A DNA stretch of 64,000 nt from Alphaproteobacteria bacterium. GTDB taxonomy: Bacteria > Pseudomonadota > Alphaproteobacteria > Rhizobiales > BM303. Shown piece by piece: positions 18,615 through 27,789 of this stretch (position 1 is its first letter; each line of letters starts with the position of its first letter). A model generated the notes under the pieces. It made no database searches. It had not been told where the DNA came from and saw only the letters and a program-made list of their open reading frames with translations. The position numbers and the translations under genes are program-made. The stretch covers positions 1-64,000 of the forward strand of contig JAJRYE010000106.1 of NCBI GenBank assembly GCA_024275895.1, written 5' to 3'.

Positions 18615-20456
18615 ATGTCGAAAGTCATAGGTATTGATCTCGGCACTACCAACTCATGTGTCTCCGTTATGGAAGGCTCAACCCCGAAAGTTATTGAAAA
18701 CGCCGAAGGCGCGCGCACCACGCCGTCGATGGTTGCGTTTACCGAAGACGGCGAGCGGCTGGTCGGCCAGCCCGCCAAGCGTCAGTCGGTGACCAATCCG
18801 GAAAACACATTTTTTGCTATCAAGCGCCTGATCGGCCGCCCTTTCGATGATCCCACCACAAAAAAAGACATTGAGATGGTGCCCTACAAGATTATCAAGG
18901 CGGATAACGGCGATGCCTGGGTGGAAAGCCGTGGCGAGAAATATTCACCCTCGCAGATTTCGGCCTTTATCCTGCAAAAGATGAAAGAAACGGCGGAAGA
19001 TTTCCTCGGTGGCAAGGTCTCCCAGGCGGTGATTACGGTTCCGGCCTATTTCAACGACGCCCAGCGCCAGGCCACCAAGGATGCCGGCAAGATCGCCGGG
19101 CTGGAAGTGCTGCGCATTATCAATGAGCCGACAGCGGCGGCTCTGGCCTACGGTCTTGATAAGAAGGACGGCCAGACGATTGCCGTGTTTGACCTTGGCG
19201 GCGGCACATTCGACATTTCGGTTCTTGAAATCGGCGACGGGGTCTTTGAGGTCAAATCCACCAATGGTGACACCTTCCTTGGCGGTGAGGACTTCGATAT
19301 GCGGCTGGTGGAATATCTGGCCGACGAGTTCAAGAAGGATCAGGGCATTGATCTGCGCAATGACCGCATGGCGCTGCAACGCCTCAAGGAGGCGGCGGAA
19401 AAAGCCAAGATCGAGCTGTCCTCTTCAGCCCAGACCGAGATCAACCTGCCCTTTATCACGGCGGACCAGTCCGGCCCGAAGCATCTGACCCTGAAGCTGA
19501 CCCGCGCCAAGCTGGAGCAGCTGGTCTCGGATCTGATCGAACGGACCATCGACCCGTGCAAAAAGGCGCTGAAGGACGCGGGTCTGAACGCCAGCGAGAT
19601 CGACGAGGTCGTTCTGGTGGGCGGCATGACCCGGATGCCGAAAATCCGCGAAGTGGTAAAAAACTTCTTTGGCAAAGAGCCCAATATGAGCGTCAACCCG
19701 GATGAGGTCGTTGCCATGGGCGCGGCGATTCAGGCCGGTGTGCTGCAAGGCGATGTCAAGGATGTTCTGCTGCTCGATGTCACCCCACTTTCGCTGGGTA
19801 TCGAGACTTTGGGCGGCGTCTTTACGCGGCTGATTGACCGCAACACCACTATTCCGACCAAGAAATCGCAGGTGTTTTCGACCGCCGAGGACAATCAGAG
19901 CGCGGTAACCATCCGGGTGTTCCAGGGTGAGCGCGAGATGGCGACGGACAACAAGATGCTGGGCCAGTTCGATCTGGTCGGCATTCCGCCCGCGCCGCGC
20001 GGCATCCCCCAGATCGAGGTGACGTTTGACATTGACGCCAACGGCATTGTCAATGTCTCCGCCAAGGACAAGGCGACGGGCAAGGAGCAGTCGATTCGCA
20101 TTCAGGCCAGCGGCGGGCTGTCCGATGCCGATATTGACAAAATGGTCAATGATGCCGAGGCGCATGCCGAGGAAGACAAGAAGCGTCGCGAGAGCGTTGA
20201 GGTTCGCAATCATGCCGAAGCTCTGGTCCACTCCACCGAAAAGACCCTTGGCGAGTTTGGCGACAAGGTGTCCGGGGCCGACAAGAGCACGGTCGAGACC
20301 GCCATTGCGGATTTGAAAACCGCGCTTGAGGGCGAGGATATCGACACCATCAAGGCCAGGGCTGAAGCCCTCTCCCAGGCCTCCATGAAACTTGGCGAAG
20401 CCATGTATCAGGCCCAGGCCGCTGAGGGTGCAGGCGGGCAAGCCGAGGCCGGGTAG
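18615..20456 (+). CDS. dnaK: Hsp70 chaperone DnaK, ended early by an in-frame amber codon
   Basis: Hsp70 chaperone that binds unfolded peptides in an ATP cycle driven by DnaJ and GrpE. The nucleotide-binding domain ([16 protein letters not shown] at the start, the phosphate-binding [21 protein letters not shown]), the interdomain linker ([15 protein letters not shown]) and the substrate-binding domain and lid are all present. The frame stops at TAG (20454-20456) after GGQAEAG, giving 613 residues. Directly after the TAG the same frame continues QAESSSDDDVVDADFEEVKDDKKSS and a TAA at 20532-20534, which is the standard acidic DnaK tail; the restored protein would be 639 residues, the normal length. 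A C-to-T change in a CAG codon is the simplest origin. The truncated protein keeps all catalytic parts and loses only the disordered EEVK tail. Start: ribosome-binding site AGAGGA. Confidence 0.95.
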   Translation: MSKVIGIDLGTTNSCVSVMEGSTPKVIENAEGARTTPSMVAFTEDGERLVGQPAKRQSVTNPENTFFAIKRLIGRPFDDPTTKKDIEMVPYKIIKADNGDAWVESRGEKYSPSQISAFILQKMKETAEDFLGGKVSQAVITVPAYFNDAQRQATKDAGKIAGLEVLRIINEPTAAALAYGLDKKDGQTIAVFDLGGGTFDISVLEIGDGVFEVKSTNGDTFLGGEDFDMRLVEYLADEFKKDQGIDLRNDRMALQRLKEAAEKAKIELSSSAQTEINLPFITADQSGPKHLTLKLTRAKLEQLVSDLIERTIDPCKKALKDAGLNASEIDEVVLVGGMTRMPKIREVVKNFFGKEPNMSVNPDEVVAMGAAIQAGVLQGDVKDVLLLDVTPLSLGIETLGGVFTRLIDRNTTIPTKKSQVFSTAEDNQSAVTIRVFQGEREMATDNKMLGQFDLVGIPPAPRGIPQIEVTFDIDANGIVNVSAKDKATGKEQSIRIQASGGLSDADIDKMVNDAEAHAEEDKKRRESVEVRNHAEALVHSTEKTLGEFGDKVSGADKSTVETAIADLKTALEGEDIDTIKARAEALSQASMKLGEAMYQAQAAEGAGGQAEAG

Positions 20457-20534
20457 CAGGCTGAATCCTCATCTGACGACGATGTGGTTGACGCTGATTT
20501 TGAGGAAGTCAAGGACGACAAGAAATCCTCTTAA
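20457..20534 (+). other. Severed in-frame C-terminal tail of DnaK
   Basis: Twenty-five sense codons and a TAA follow the dnaK amber codon without a frame change. They encode the conserved tail with DDDVVDADFEEVKDD. The tail shows no decay, so the amber codon is recent, is read through, or is a sequence error. Confidence 0.9.
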
Positions 20535-20570
20535 AAGCCAAGTGCGCCCATGATCAACGATACCCCCCAT

Positions 20571-20597
20571 ATCCCCCATCCGGACCGGATGGGGGAT
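20571..20597 (+). terminator. GC-rich hairpin between dnaK and dnaJ
   Basis: A perfect 27-base palindrome (arms ATCCCCCATCCGG / CCGGATGGGGGAT around one A) is followed by TTTCGCTT. It is strong enough to stop or slow polymerase or to stabilise the 3' end of the dnaK message. The T-run is short, so partial termination giving more dnaK than dnaJ message is the likely effect. Confidence 0.6.
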
Positions 20598-20646
20598 TTC
20601 GCTTATCTGTTACGCCAAGACCACCTGACCCGAGGCATATAAGCCC

Positions 20647-21780
20647 ATGCAAAAACGCTGTTTTTATGAGATATTGAGCGTTTCACGCTCCGCGGACGGC
20701 TCGGAAATAAAATCGGCCTTCCGCCGGCTGGCCAAGGAATGCCACCCCGACCGCAATCATGGCGATGCGGCGGCGGAAGCCAAGTTCAAGGAAATCGGCG
20801 AGGCCTACGAGGTTTTGAAAGACCCGGAAAAACGCGCCGCCTATGATCAGTACGGCCACGCCGCGTTTGAAAATGGCGGCAGCGGTCACGGGGCCGGTTT
20901 CGGCAATGATTTTTCCTCCTCCATGTCGGACATCTTTGACGATCTGTTTGGCGAGTTTGTCGGCGGCGGGCGCCGCGGCACGCGCCATGCCGAGCGCGGC
21001 TCGGATTTGCGTTTTAATCTTGATATCACGCTTGATGACGCCTTTTTCGGAAAGACGGCCAAGATTGAGGTGCCCTCTTCGGTGGCCTGCGAGCCCTGCG
21101 GCGGCTCCGGCGCCAAAGCGGGCACGGCGCCCACCGCCTGCCCTTCCTGCCACGGCCGCGGCAAGGTGCGGGCCTCGCAGGGATTTTTCACCATTGAACG
21201 CACCTGCCCTTCCTGCCACGGTTCGGGCCAGATTATCCAGGAACCATGCGAGAATTGCCATGGTCATGGCCGGGTGATGTCGGAGCGCACATTAAGCGTC
21301 AACATTCCCAAAGGCGTTGAAGACGGCACCCGCATCCGTCTGGCCGGTGAGGGCGAGGCGGGGCTGCGCGGCGGCCCACCGGGTGATCTTTATATTTTCC
21401 TCTCCATTGAGCCGCATGAGTTTTTCCAGCGCGACGGGGCCGATCTGTTCTGTTCAGTACCGCTTGCCATGACAACGGCAGCTCTGGGCGGTGAATTTGA
21501 AGCCCCCACCATCGGCGGCGGCCGCACAAGGGTCAAGGTGCCCGAAGGCACCCAGAACGGAAAACAGTTTCGTTTGAAAGGCAAGGGCATGCCGGTGCTG
21601 CGCTCGCGTCAGCTGGGCGATATGTATATTCAGGTCAGTGTCGAGACCCCGGTCAAGCTCTCGCGGCAGCAAAAAAAGCTCATGCAGGAATTTGAAAGAC
21701 TGGGATCGGAAAAGAACAATCCGCAATCCTCCGGTTTCTTCAGCAGGGTCAAGGAGTTCTTTGAGGGCATTGGCGATTGA
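20647..21780 (+). CDS. dnaJ: Co-chaperone DnaJ
   Basis: 377 residues, full length. The J domain is at 1-70 ([14 protein letters not shown], and the HPD motif in [12 protein letters not shown], which stimulates DnaK ATPase). A Gly/Phe-rich region follows ([13 protein letters not shown]). The zinc-binding domain has four CxxCxGxG repeats: [24 protein letters not shown] and CENCHGHG. Then comes the C-terminal substrate-binding region. Unlike dnaK and grpE in this window, the frame is uninterrupted. It sits about 110 bases after the end of the restored dnaK frame, beyond a hairpin, and ends in TGA just before a DUF1330 gene. Confidence 0.97.
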   Translation: MQKRCFYEILSVSRSADGSEIKSAFRRLAKECHPDRNHGDAAAEAKFKEIGEAYEVLKDPEKRAAYDQYGHAAFENGGSGHGAGFGNDFSSSMSDIFDDLFGEFVGGGRRGTRHAERGSDLRFNLDITLDDAFFGKTAKIEVPSSVACEPCGGSGAKAGTAPTACPSCHGRGKVRASQGFFTIERTCPSCHGSGQIIQEPCENCHGHGRVMSERTLSVNIPKGVEDGTRIRLAGEGEAGLRGGPPGDLYIFLSIEPHEFFQRDGADLFCSVPLAMTTAALGGEFEAPTIGGGRTRVKVPEGTQNGKQFRLKGKGMPVLRSRQLGDMYIQVSVETPVKLSRQQKKLMQEFERLGSEKNNPQSSGFFSRVKEFFEGIGD

Positions 21781-21800
21781 CCGTTGATCAGGGGGGCAAG

Positions 21801-22097
21801 ATGGCCAAGGGATACTGGATCGGGCATGTCGATGTTTATGACGAGGATGCCTATTTGAAATATATTGCCGCCAATGCAGCTGCTTTTGCCAAATACGGCG
21901 CCCGGTTTCTCATCCGCGGCGGCGAGTTTGAGTGTGTTGAAGGCAAAACCCGCGCCCGCAACGTTGTGATCGAGTTTGCCTCCCTTGAAGCGGCGCGGGC
22001 ATGCTATCATTCTCCCGAATATAAAAACGCTATCGCCTTTCGCGGCGGCGGCGTTGCCGAGGCCGATCTGGTGATTATTGAAGGTTATGAGGGGTAA
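21801..22097 (+). CDS. DUF1330 family protein
   Basis: 98 residues from the ATG at 21801 (ribosome-binding GGGGGG just before; an in-frame upstream TTG at 21777 is not favoured). The sequence AKGYWIGHVDVYDED, then YIAANAAAFAKYGARFLIRGG and VVIEFASLEAARACYHSPEY, is the standard DUF1330 dimeric alpha/beta-barrel fold related to ABM-type small proteins. No biochemical role is established for the family. It lies between dnaJ and dapB with tight spacing (20 bases after dnaJ, 6 before dapB), so it is probably cotranscribed with dapB and gpmA. Confidence 0.88.
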   Translation: MAKGYWIGHVDVYDEDAYLKYIAANAAAFAKYGARFLIRGGEFECVEGKTRARNVVIEFASLEAARACYHSPEYKNAIAFRGGGVAEADLVIIEGYEG

Positions 22098-22103
22098 AGG
22101 CTT

Positions 22104-22913
22104 ATGGGCGATATGAAACTGGCCGTTATGGGCGCCAGCGGGCGTATGGGGCGGACCCTCACCCGGCTGGTGCATGAGATGGAGGGCTGCGTTGTTGCTG
22201 GCGGCACCGAAGCGCCGGGCTCGGAATTTATCGGCGCTGATCTGGGCGAGCTGGCCGGGATCGGCAAGCTGGGCATTGCCGTCACCGATGACCCGATCGA
22301 TCTGTTTGTCAAAATTGACGGGGTTCTTGATTTCACATCACCAATGGCTAGCCTTGAATTTGCCGCCCTTTCGGCTCAGGCGCGCATCGTGCATGTCATC
22401 GGCACCACCGGTTTTACACCGGAGCAGGAGGCCGCCCTTGAGCCGGCCTCGCGCCACTGCGTCATCATCAGGGAAGGCAATATGAGCCTCGGGGTCAATC
22501 TGCTCACCGCGCTGACGAAAAAGGTGGCGGCGGCTCTGGATGATGATTTTGACATTGAAATTCTTGAAATGCACCACAAACATAAAGTCGATGCCCCTTC
22601 GGGCACCGCCCTGATGCTGGGGCGGGCGGCGGCAGATGGCCGCCATGTCGAGCTTGAGCATCACGGCGTTTTTGCCCGTGAGGGCCAGACCGGGGCACGC
22701 CGGCGCGGTGACATCGGCTTTGCCGCCCTGCGCGGTGGCTCGGTTGTCGGCGATCACAGCGTGATTTTTGCCGGGGAGGGCGAGATGATCACCTTGTCGC
22801 ATCAGGCGCTTGACCGCGCCATCTTCGCCCGCGGCGCAATAAAAGCGGCGCTCTGGGGACGCGGGAAGGATACCGGCATTTATTCCATGGCGGATGTTCT
22901 GGGGCTTTCCTGA
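22104..22913 (+). CDS. dapB: 4-hydroxy-tetrahydrodipicolinate reductase
   Basis: 269 residues. Catalyses the NAD(P)H-dependent reduction step of the lysine/diaminopimelate pathway, supplying meso-DAP for peptidoglycan. The N-terminal Rossmann motif is [12 protein letters not shown], and the catalytic and substrate-binding segment is [16 protein letters not shown], with the HHxxKxDxPSGTA pattern. GTTGFTPEQ and [11 protein letters not shown] are also typical. The start at 22104 is preferred; an ATG three codons in is possible. It is followed 83 bases later by gpmA, an order also found in rhizobia. Confidence 0.96.
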   Translation: MGDMKLAVMGASGRMGRTLTRLVHEMEGCVVAGGTEAPGSEFIGADLGELAGIGKLGIAVTDDPIDLFVKIDGVLDFTSPMASLEFAALSAQARIVHVIGTTGFTPEQEAALEPASRHCVIIREGNMSLGVNLLTALTKKVAAALDDDFDIEILEMHHKHKVDAPSGTALMLGRAAADGRHVELEHHGVFAREGQTGARRRGDIGFAALRGGSVVGDHSVIFAGEGEMITLSHQALDRAIFARGAIKAALWGRGKDTGIYSMADVLGLS

Positions 22914-22996
22914 AAGGCGCGGAAGAATCGGCTGACAGAAGAATTTGAACGCGCTAGAAGATGCGTATGATTGCAAGATAGCAGGAACGGTTGCAT

Positions 22997-23626
22997 ATGA
23001 GTCATATATTGACCCTTGTCCGCCACGGACAAAGCGAATGGAACGCCAAAAACCTCTTTACCGGCTGGAAAGACGTTGATCTGACGGAAAAAGGGGTGGA
23101 AGAGGCGCGCCAGGCCGGACGGCTTTTAAAGGCACAGGGCATCAAATATGATATCGCCTATACCAGTGCGCTGATCCGGGCGCAAAGAACCCTTGATCTG
23201 ATGCTGAAGGAAATCGGCCAGCCGGATCTGGAGATTATCCGCGATCAGGCCCTGAACGAGCGCGATTACGGCGATCTTATCGGTATGAACAAGGATGATG
23301 CGCGCAAGGAATTCGGCGAGGAGCAGGTCCATATCTGGCGCCGTTCCTATGACACCCCGCCGCCGGGCGGCGAGAGCCTGAAGATGACCGCCGCGCGGGT
23401 TTTACCCTATTTTGAAAAACATATTCTGCCACGGGTGAGTGCGGGCGAAAATGTGCTGGTTTCAGCCCATGGCAACTCCCTGCGCGCCGTGGTGATGGAA
23501 CTGGACGCGCTTACACCCGAGCAGACCCTGCAGCTTAATCTGGCAACCGGCGTGCCGATCATCTACACCATCGGGGAAGACGGCAGGCCAACCGCGAAAA
23601 AGACACTCGAGCTTTCAGCGGCTTAA
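22997..23626 (+). CDS. gpmA: 2,3-bisphosphoglycerate-dependent phosphoglycerate mutase
   Basis: 209 residues from the ATG at 22997 (AGGAA lies upstream; a TTG two codons earlier is in frame but unlikely). Interconverts 3- and 2-phosphoglycerate in glycolysis and gluconeogenesis through a phosphohistidine. The motif [10 protein letters not shown] carries the nucleophile His10; [37 protein letters not shown] and the second histidine in [12 protein letters not shown] are all present. Its 3' end overlaps the convergent pyrE stop by 12 bases. Confidence 0.97.
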   Translation: MSHILTLVRHGQSEWNAKNLFTGWKDVDLTEKGVEEARQAGRLLKAQGIKYDIAYTSALIRAQRTLDLMLKEIGQPDLEIIRDQALNERDYGDLIGMNKDDARKEFGEEQVHIWRRSYDTPPPGGESLKMTAARVLPYFEKHILPRVSAGENVLVSAHGNSLRAVVMELDALTPEQTLQLNLATGVPIIYTIGEDGRPTAKKTLELSAA

Positions 23627-24178
23627 AAACTCTTCCGCCTTGAAAAGGGCAAGAAACGGGATATTCGCATCGGCGAAGGTGTCGCTTGCACCTTCTTGGC
23701 GGTCCACCAGCGTGAGGACCAGAACCACCTCGCCGCCTTCTTCACGCACAAGCTCAACCGCCTTTAGGGCCGAGCCGCCGGTTGTCGTGACATCTTCAAC
23801 TATGCAGATGCGCTTGCCGGCAAGGCTCTTGCCCTCGGCCAGACCTTCAATCCGCTTTTGCGCCCCGTGGCCCTTCACCTGTTTGCGGACAAAAAAGGCG
23901 CGCAGCGGCTGGCCGCGCCGGAAGCTTTCGGGGGCGGTAAAAGAGACTATGGGAACCGCCCCCATCTCCAGCCCGCCGATCATCTCGGCCCCCTTGTCCT
24001 CAAGCGCCTTGCAAACCAGTCCGGCCAGCAAGGCGCTTCCTTCCGGGTCCATCATGGTGGGTTTCATGTTGAAATAAAAATCGGATGTCCGTCCCGAAGC
24101 GAGGGTGATCTCCACCCCCTCGCCAAAGGATTTTTCAGCGATAATCTCTTTCAGACGCTCTGCGGAATCCTGTGTCAT
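23615..24178 (-). CDS. pyrE: Orotate phosphoribosyltransferase
   Basis: 187 residues. Joins orotate and PRPP to form OMP in pyrimidine synthesis. The PRPP-binding motif is [17 protein letters not shown]; the catalytic loop segment is [16 protein letters not shown]; the N-terminal part has [18 protein letters not shown]. It is the last gene of the minus-strand run mltB-hrcA-grpE-polA-pyrE, 21 bases after polA, and converges with gpmA with a short overlap. Confidence 0.95.
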   Translation of the reverse strand: MTQDSAERLKEIIAEKSFGEGVEITLASGRTSDFYFNMKPTMMDPEGSALLAGLVCKALEDKGAEMIGGLEMGAVPIVSFTAPESFRRGQPLRAFFVRKQVKGHGAQKRIEGLAEGKSLAGKRICIVEDVTTTGGSALKAVELVREEGGEVVLVLTLVDRQEGASDTFADANIPFLALFKAEEFLSR

Positions 24179-24199
24179 GGTGATATGTTCCCTTGAGTA

Positions 24200-27040
24200 T
24201 TAATGCGCCTCGTCCCAATTATCCGCCGCTCTTGCGTCCACCTTGAGCGGCACGGAGAGGGAGAGGACGGGTTGGCAGGCTTTTTCCATGATATCAACGG
24301 CGGTTTTGATGGTGGCTTCAACCTGCCCCTCCGGCGCTTCAAAGATCAGCTCGTCATGCACCTGAAGCAGCATTCTGGCGTTTAAATCCGCCTTTGCCAG
24401 CGCCGCTTCCATGCGGATCATGGCGCGGCGCAGGATATCGGCGGCGGTACCCTGAATGGGGGCATTGATGGCGGCGCGTTCCATGAAGGCGCGCTGCTGC
24501 TGGTTTGTGGAATTGATCTGCGGGTAATGGCAGCGGCGGCCAAAGGCGGTGGAGACATAGCCCTTCGCCCGCGCTTCTTCCTTGGTGGCTTCCATATAAT
24601 CACGAATACCGGGGAAGCGCTCGAAATACATTTTGATGTAGTCCGCCGCCTCGCCTCTTGAGATGCCGAGCTGGCGCGCCAGACCAAAAGCGGAAATGCC
24701 GTAGATTATGCCGAAATTGATCGCCTTGGCACGGCGGCGCACCTCAGGCGCCATATTTTCAATCGGCACATTGAACATCTCAGAGGCCGTCATGGCATGA
24801 ATATCGAGCCCGTCGGCAAAGGCCTGCTTGAGCGCGTCAATATCTGCAATATGCGCCAGCACGCGCAGCTCGATCTGGCTGTAATCGGCCGAGATCAGCT
24901 TGAAGCCTTTTGGCGCAACAAAAGCGCGGCGGATGCGGCGGCCCTCTGATGTGCGCACCGGAATATTCTGCAAATTGGGCTCGGACGAGGCCAGCCTGCC
25001 GGTGGTTGTGGCGGCCATGGAATAGGAGGTGTGAACCCGCCCGGTCCCGAGGTTGATAAAACCGGGCAGGGCGTCGGTATAGGTGCTTTTGAGCTTGGCG
25101 AGACTACGCCAGTCGAGGATGCGGGCCGCCAGTTCATTGCCTTCCCCGGCCAGATCGTCAAGCACGGCGGCATTGGTGGACCAGGCGCCGGTCTTGGTCT
25201 TTTTGCCCCCTTTAAGATCCATCTTGCCAAACAGGATTTCTCCCAGCTGGGCCGGGGAGGCGATATTAAAACGCTCACCGGCAATTTGATAAATCTCCGC
25301 CTCAAGCGCGGCCATTTTTTGGGCAAACTCACCCGAAAGGCGCGAAAGTTCCTCCCGGTCAACCTTAATCCCGGCCCGTTCCATGCGAGTCAGAACGGGG
25401 ACAAGCGGCCGCTCAAGGGTCTCGTAAACGCTCGTCAGACCCTCCGCCGCCAGACGTGGCTTGAGAACCCGCCACAGACGGCAGGTGACATCGGCGTCTT
25501 CAGAGGCGTATTCCGCCGCCCGGGCGATGGGGACCTTGTCGAAAGTGATCCGGCCTTTTCCCGTTCCCGCCACCTGTTTGAAGGCAATGGGCTCATGGTT
25601 CAGATGGCGTCTTGAGAGCTCATCCATGCCATGGCCGCCGCGCCCCGAATCGAGCGCATAGGAGAGCAGCATGGTATCGTCAATGGGTGCAATCTCAATG
25701 CCATAACGCGCCAGCAGTAAAGCGTCATATTTCAAATTCTGGCCGATTTTCAGTACACTTGGGTCTTCCAGCAGCGGTTTGATCAGGTCAAGCGCGGCAT
25801 CAAGCGGCATCTGCTCAAGATCATCGCCGCCCAGATCGAGCCCTTCGGGCCTGTGGCCAAGCGGAATATAGCACGCCTTGCCCGGCGCAAGGCTTAGGGA
25901 AACCCCCACCAGATCGGCCTGCATGGCGTCCAGAGAGGTGGTTTCGGTATCAATGGCGATGTGGCCCTGCTCGCGTGCCGCGCCGATCCAGCCGGCGAGC
26001 GCCTCGCCATCACGCAGGATTTGATAATTTTCACGGGTAATTTTATTCCGGCGCGCCTCGGCAGCTCGTGTCGCCGCCAGACGGGCCGGACCGGACATTT
26101 GCCCGTTTTCATCTGTTTCGGCCTGCGGGATTTGCGCATCCAGCGCCGCGCTGATGCGGCTGGTCAGGCGGGTAAATTCCATCTTCGAGAGAAATTTGAG
26201 CAAATCTACCGCGTCAGGTTCATGCACCGCAAAATCGCTCAACGGTTCAGGAACCGGAGCCTCGGTTTCAAGGCGCACCAGATCGCGCGACATGCGGGCC
26301 TGATCGGCATAATTGATCAGGTTTTCGCGCCGTTTGGGCTGTTTGATCTCGCCGGCGCGTTCAAGCAGCGTATCAAGATCGCCATATTCGTTGATAAGAA
26401 GCGCCGCCGTTTTCACTCCGATACCCGGCACCCCCGGCACATTGTCGGAGGCATCGCCGGCCAGCGCTTGCACATCGACAACCTTTTCCGGGCCAACGCC
26501 GAAGAAAGCTTCAACTTCCGGGGTTCCGATGCGGCGGTTTTTCATCGTATCAAGCATGTTGATGCGGTCCGAGACCAGTTGCATCAGATCCTTGTCCGAT
26601 GAAACGATTGTAACCTTTGCGCCTTGTTCCGCGGCGCGGCGCGCATAGGTGGCGATCAGGTCATCGGCCTCAAAACCGTCCAGCTCGATAGCCGGCACAT
26701 GAAAAGCGCGCACCGCATCGCGGATAATGGCGAACTGGGGTACAAGGTCCTCGGGCGGCGGCGGCCGGTTGGCCTTGTATTGCGGGTAGATAGCGTTGCG
26801 GAAGGTTTTGCCCCTGGCATCGAAGATAACCGCAAAATGCGAGGGCTTGTCGCCTTGTCTTGTGTCCTCAAGCAGTTTCCACAACATCTGGCAAAAGCCG
26901 TGCACCGCCCCTGTCGGCGTCCCATCGGAACGGCTCAGGGGTGGCAGGGCATGATAGGCGCGGAAAATATAGCCCGATCCGTCAATCAGATAGAGGTGAT
27001 CTCCCGGCGCAAGGGCCCGGGACTGGGGAAGATCGCTCAT
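24200..27040 (-). CDS. polA: DNA polymerase I
   Basis: 946 residues, full length, with all three domains. The 5'-3' flap nuclease (about 1-310) starts LYLIDGSGYIFRAYHALPPL and has DGFEADDLIATYA and the GDASDNVPGVPGIGVKTA helix-hairpin-helix. The 3'-5' proofreading domain (about 340-530) has IAIDTETTSLDAM and the YASEDADVTCRLW motif, so it looks active. The polymerase domain has motif A SADYSQIELRVLAHI, the O-helix RRRAKAINFGIIYG and motif C LQVHDELIFEAP. It fills gaps in repair and replaces RNA primers. The start is 33 bases downstream of the end of grpE. Confidence 0.98.
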   Translation of the reverse strand: MSDLPQSRALAPGDHLYLIDGSGYIFRAYHALPPLSRSDGTPTGAVHGFCQMLWKLLEDTRQGDKPSHFAVIFDARGKTFRNAIYPQYKANRPPPPEDLVPQFAIIRDAVRAFHVPAIELDGFEADDLIATYARRAAEQGAKVTIVSSDKDLMQLVSDRINMLDTMKNRRIGTPEVEAFFGVGPEKVVDVQALAGDASDNVPGVPGIGVKTAALLINEYGDLDTLLERAGEIKQPKRRENLINYADQARMSRDLVRLETEAPVPEPLSDFAVHEPDAVDLLKFLSKMEFTRLTSRISAALDAQIPQAETDENGQMSGPARLAATRAAEARRNKITRENYQILRDGEALAGWIGAAREQGHIAIDTETTSLDAMQADLVGVSLSLAPGKACYIPLGHRPEGLDLGGDDLEQMPLDAALDLIKPLLEDPSVLKIGQNLKYDALLLARYGIEIAPIDDTMLLSYALDSGRGGHGMDELSRRHLNHEPIAFKQVAGTGKGRITFDKVPIARAAEYASEDADVTCRLWRVLKPRLAAEGLTSVYETLERPLVPVLTRMERAGIKVDREELSRLSGEFAQKMAALEAEIYQIAGERFNIASPAQLGEILFGKMDLKGGKKTKTGAWSTNAAVLDDLAGEGNELAARILDWRSLAKLKSTYTDALPGFINLGTGRVHTSYSMAATTTGRLASSEPNLQNIPVRTSEGRRIRRAFVAPKGFKLISADYSQIELRVLAHIADIDALKQAFADGLDIHAMTASEMFNVPIENMAPEVRRRAKAINFGIIYGISAFGLARQLGISRGEAADYIKMYFERFPGIRDYMEATKEEARAKGYVSTAFGRRCHYPQINSTNQQQRAFMERAAINAPIQGTAADILRRAMIRMEAALAKADLNARMLLQVHDELIFEAPEGQVEATIKTAVDIMEKACQPVLSLSVPLKVDARAADNWDEAH

Positions 27041-27073
27041 ATCCGTGCCGGCATTTTTCAGGTCCTTGATTTA

Positions 27074-27727
27074 TCAGGCACTTTTATCAACATTGCCGCC
27101 AGGCGGCGTTTCGGGCTGCGCCGGGGCGGCGTTTTCAGCTTCGGACTCAGGCGCGGGCCTTGCGGTCTTGGGACCGCCCTTGGCCACACCCACCATGGCG
27201 GGGCGCAGCACCCTCTCGTCAATCATATAGCCCGGTTGCACCACCTGCGCCACCGTGCCATTGGGAACATCGTGATTTTGCACCTCGAACATCGCCTGAT
27301 GCAGATTGGGGTCAAAGCGCTCATTCAAGGGCTCAATCTTCCTGATATTGTGACGTTCAAAAATATTGAGCATTTCACGCTAGGTCATCTCGACACCCTC
27401 GATCAGATTGCGCATTGCCTCGCTGGCGCTCTGCTTGATTTCGGGTGTGATTGCCTGAAGCGCCCGGTTCATATTGTCACCGACATTGAGCATCTCGCGG
27501 GCAAAATTGCTGATGGCGTATTTGCTGGCGTCGCGCCGCTCACGTTCGGAGCGTTTGCGCAAATTTTCCATCTCTGCCACAGAGCGCAGCAAGCGGTCCT
27601 TCAGCGCGGCATTGTCCTCGCGCAGCCGGGTAAGCTCGTCATCGGGAAAGCGCAGCTCGTCCGGGATATCCATCCCCTCGGGAGCAGCGCCCCCGGAATC
27701 CTGATTTTCAGTTTTCTTGTCGCTCAT
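27074..27727 (-). pseudogene. grpE: Nucleotide exchange factor GrpE split by an in-frame amber codon
   Basis: GrpE releases ADP from DnaK. The 217-codon frame is complete except for a TAG at 27380-27382 (codon 116). The first 115 residues hold the acidic N-terminus and the long dimer helix (DELTRLREDNAALKDRLLRS, then LRKRSERERRDASKYAI). After the TAG the same frame runs on as [30 protein letters not shown] and [19 protein letters not shown], which is the four-helix and beta-domain part that contacts DnaK. The surrounding text [15 protein letters not shown] aligns with the family's GVELTERELLN, so the lost residue is a Glu or Gln. Product loss would remove the DnaK-binding half. Possible rescue is amber suppression or restart at the ATG of REMLNIF. 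hrcA lies 62 bases upstream. Confidence 0.9.
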
Positions 27728-27789
27728 TCGCGAACCTCGTTTTCAGTAATGATTTTCAGTTCCCGATATCTGGTCAAACGCATAAAAAA

